Part shown: positions 6,592-8,834 of the stretch, one piece after another
Layout of the letters: every line of letters starts with the position of its first letter
How positions within the stretch are numbered: position 1 is the first letter of the stretch
Source: Chitinophaga pinensis
GTDB taxonomy: Bacteria; Bacteroidota; Bacteroidia; Flavobacteriales_D; Crocinitomicaceae
Direction: 5' to 3'
Assembly (NCBI GenBank): GCA_945870115.1
Contig: CAMBRH010000133.1
Location: 1-8,834 of the forward strand
DNA length: 8,834 nucleotides
Position numbers and translations under genes: made by a program
Notes under the pieces: generated by a model
The model's database searches: none
Told to the model about the DNA's origin: nothing
The model's input: the letters and a program-made list of their open reading frames with translations, nothing else

Positions 6592-6831
6592 ATTTATAAA
6601 TGTTAATTATGTTTTTTGAGGAAATTAGATTTCCCTCCTTGAGGAGGGATTAAGGGAGGTGATTAGGAAATAATATCATTCAACAAACTATTTAAAAGTG
6701 AAATCCTTTTCTTAATGTGTTTTTAAAATTAATCACCCTCCTCTATCCTCCCTCAAGGGAGGAGGTTTAAATCAAATTATAAAGGCTATTTTAAAGTCAA
6801 AAACTATAAAATTGAAAAAATAAATTTTAAA
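6592..6831. other. intergenic region holding the REPIN-like repeat
   Basis: The 240 bases between the decarboxylase and the transporter gene are mostly taken by the inverted hairpin pair at 6621-6776. The remaining 55 bases before the ATG at 6832 are AT-rich, with no clear promoter motif. No open reading frame worth reporting is present. Confidence 0.5.
6621..6776. repeat. REPIN/MITE-like inverted pair of GC-rich hairpins
   Basis: The left unit has the hairpin CCCTCC-TTGA-GGAGGG (6633-6648), then GGGAGGTGATTA (6654-6665). The right unit is its imperfect reverse complement: TAATCACCCTCC (6730-6741), then the hairpin CCTCCC-TCAA-GGGAGG (6747-6762). About 64 bases of AT-rich DNA lie between the two units. 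Each unit can fold alone and the two can fold on each other. The high G+C is in sharp contrast with the surroundings. This is the form of REP doublets (REPINs) or short MITEs, which occur between genes and are moved by a transposase encoded elsewhere. Confidence 0.7.
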
Positions 6832-8834
6832 ATGAAATACTGGATAAGCAGCATACTAAATACCTACAGTCAAATCTTTTTCTCTTTGAATAAGGTTTTG
6901 GCTGCTGTTATTTTGCTGATTACTTTTTTCACGCCTCATCTTGGTATTTCTGGTTTATGTGCAGTAATTTTAATTAATGGAATTGCACATTTAATTGGTG
7001 TAAATAGAAAATTGATAGAAGAAGGATTGTATGGATTCAATGCCTTACTTTTAGGTTTGTTTTTGGGTTTTGAATATCAATTTAATGCAGCATTTATTTT
7101 ACTATTTGTTGTATCAATCGTGATGCTTTTGATAATATCTGTTTGGTTAAATGGCGTTTTCAGCAAGTATAAGTTGCCCTTTTTATCCATACCATTTATT
7201 ATTACTTACAGTATTATTTCACTTTCATCTAGTAATTTTTCAAACATATTCTTAAACGAAGATCATGTTTATGTTATAAATCAATTGGCTGTAGAAAAAC
7301 AATCATTGATTTTTCAAATAGTTCACTCCTTTGATGACCTCACTTTTCCAAAAATTGTAATGATTTACTTTAAGACTTTGGCTGGAACATTTTTTCAAAC
7401 AAGTGTGTTGGCAGGAATGTTAGTCGCAGCGGGAATTTTATATTTTTCAAGGATTGCATTTTCACTTTCAATCATTGGATTTGTTTCGGCTTATGTTTTT
7501 TACTCAGCTTTTGGTGCAGATGTAAATGATCTGGATTTAAATTTAGTTGGATCGAACTTTATTTTTATGGCGATTGGTATAGGCTGTTTTTACATCATTC
7601 CAAACGCTTACAGTTACATTTCTGTCATCTGTTTAACGCCAATTTTAATGATGTTAATGATTTTTCTAAACAAAATAATGATCGTTTTTCAATTAAAATC
7701 ATTCACACTTTCATTTTCAGTTATTATTTGTTTGTTTTTACTGTTTTTGCAGCAACGTTGGTTTCACAAATATTTACATTTGGTTACAATTCAATATTAT
7801 TCTGCGGAAAAAACAATATATAAATACATCACATCCATTAATCGTTTCAAAAATGCACATTTAGCTAAAATAAATCTTCCTTTTTGGGGAGAATGGTTTG
7901 TTAGTCAAGGTTACAATGGCAAAATAACGCATTTGGGAGATTGGGGAAAAGCCTTAGATTTTGTGATAGTTGATGAATTAAAAGAAACGTATAAAAATTC
8001 TGGGACGCAGAAAGAAGATTTTTTCTGTTACAATAAACCTATTTTGGCTCCGCTTGACGGCTATGTTTATGATATTTTAAATACTGTTGACGAAAATGAA
8101 ATTCATGGGGTAAACACAACAGAAAATTGGGGAAATACTGTGATTTTAAATCATTTAAATGGTGTTTTTTCGCAAATTAGTCACATCAAAAAAGATTCTT
8201 TTAAAGTTGCAATCGGCGAATATATCACAAAAGGAACAGTAATCGCAATGTGTGGAAATTCAGGGAGATCACCAGAACCACATATTCATTTTCAACTGCA
8301 ATCTGAAGCGAAAATTGGCTCAAAAACAATAGAATATCCAATTTCTTACTTTATTGAAAGAGAAAAAAATGATTATAAATTAAAAATTTCCTCAGTCCCA
8401 AAAATTGATACAAATATCAGTAATGTAACGATTCATAATTTATTAAAAGAGAGTTTTGCTTTTCTGCCTGGTAAAAAAATCACTTTCAAAAAAGAAAATT
8501 CAAGCTTTTTTACAGAATGGGAAGTTTTCACGGATGAATTTAATCGAACTTATGTTTTTTGCCATGAAACAAAATCTATTGCTTATTTTGTTAATGACGG
8601 AACAATGTTTTATTTCTTCGATTTTGAAGGAGACAAAAAATCCTTACTGTTTTATTTTTACTTAGCTTCATACCGAGTTTTGTTAGGTTGTTACGAAAAA
8701 ATTGAAGTTTCAGATTCTATCCCTTTGATTCATTTTAACAACAAAATGTTTCAGTGGATTCAAGATTTTATTGCGCCGTTTTATCGTTTTACAAAAGCGG
8801 AATATAAATCGTCTATTTCCAAAGTTGACAATCT
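6832..8834 (+). CDS. urea-transporter domain fused to M23 metallopeptidase (3' truncated)
   Basis: The frame is open from ATG 6832 to the window end: 667 codons with no stop. Residues 1-310 form a polytopic membrane domain of about ten segments with two related halves, as in SLC14-type urea transporters: EEGLYGFNALLLGLFLG at 63-79 and LPFLSIPFIIT at 115-125 in the first half; FFQTSVLAG at 187-195, SRIAF at 206-210 and GSNFIFMAIGIG at 240-251 in the second. After a linker, residues 350-495 form an M23/LytM peptidase with the zinc ligands His367 and Asp376 (HLGDWGKALDF), His451 (SQISHIK), and His484/His486 in EPHIHFQ after GNSGRS. All expected catalytic residues are present, so it should be active on peptidoglycan cross-links or another glycine-rich peptide if exposed to the periplasm. 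The region after 500 has no motif I recognise. The transported solute could be urea or a small amide made by the preceding enzymes. Confidence 0.85.
   Translation, partial: MKYWISSILNTYSQIFFSLNKVLAAVILLITFFTPHLGISGLCAVILINGIAHLIGVNRKLIEEGLYGFNALLLGLFLGFEYQFNAAFILLFVVSIVMLLIISVWLNGVFSKYKLPFLSIPFIITYSIISLSSSNFSNIFLNEDHVYVINQLAVEKQSLIFQIVHSFDDLTFPKIVMIYFKTLAGTFFQTSVLAGMLVAAGILYFSRIAFSLSIIGFVSAYVFYSAFGADVNDLDLNLVGSNFIFMAIGIGCFYIIPNAYSYISVICLTPILMMLMIFLNKIMIVFQLKSFTLSFSVIICLFLLFLQQRWFHKYLHLVTIQYYSAEKTIYKYITSINRFKNAHLAKINLPFWGEWFVSQGYNGKITHLGDWGKALDFVIVDELKETYKNSGTQKEDFFCYNKPILAPLDGYVYDILNTVDENEIHGVNTTENWGNTVILNHLNGVFSQISHIKKDSFKVAIGEYITKGTVIAMCGNSGRSPEPHIHFQLQSEAKIGSKTIEYPISYFIEREKNDYKLKISSVPKIDTNISNVTIHNLLKESFAFLPGKKITFKKENSSFFTEWEVFTDEFNRTYVFCHETKSIAYFVNDGTMFYFFDFEGDKKSLLFYFYLASYRVLLGCYEKIEVSDSIPLIHFNNKMFQWIQDFIAPFYRFTKAEYKSSISKVDN

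Noticed and set aside
8456..8665. Plus-strand open frame of 69 codons within the transporter-peptidase gene.
   Set aside because: The long frame from 6832 continues without a stop through this region, so this is an out-of-frame shadow.

Overview
The window is AT-rich DNA (about one third G+C by eye) from a member of the Bacteroidota, most likely Flavobacterium or a close relative. This rests on the C-terminal type IX secretion (T9SS) sorting domain on the first protein, the lack of Shine-Dalgarno sequences, and a TAnnTTTG-type promoter element.

Layout. 1-477 is the 3' end of a DUF1501-family secreted protein with a T9SS sorting domain. 513-1376 is a secreted MORN-repeat-like protein, probably read from a TTG start. 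1489-2297 is a KilA-N domain gene broken by a short deletion and an in-frame stop. It contains a perfect 32-bp palindrome. A probable bidirectional terminator (2426-2464) separates it from a minus-strand trans-sulfuration enzyme (2486-3625, cystathionine gamma-synthase/lyase family), which has its own promoter element.

From 3822 to the right edge four genes run in the same direction: a PqqD-like small protein, an ATP-grasp ligase whose start overlaps the PqqD-like stop, a fold-III PLP decarboxylase related to diaminopimelate decarboxylase, and a large membrane protein. The last joins a urea-transporter (UT) domain to an M23 (LytM-type) metallopeptidase domain and is cut by the window end. The set looks like a small biosynthesis and transport pathway: a PqqD-like carrier or chaperone, an ATP-dependent amide or peptide bond former, a decarboxylase, and a channel with a cell-wall peptidase. 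I know of no established function for this combination, and it is the best candidate here for an undescribed system.

Non-coding points of interest are two identical 13-bp direct repeats spaced exactly 21 bp apart upstream of the four-gene set, resembling a dimeric regulator site; a REPIN-like inverted pair of GC-rich hairpins between the decarboxylase and the transporter; and a 14-bp tandem repeat just before the decarboxylase. I saw no tRNA, rRNA, CRISPR array, transposase gene or replication origin.
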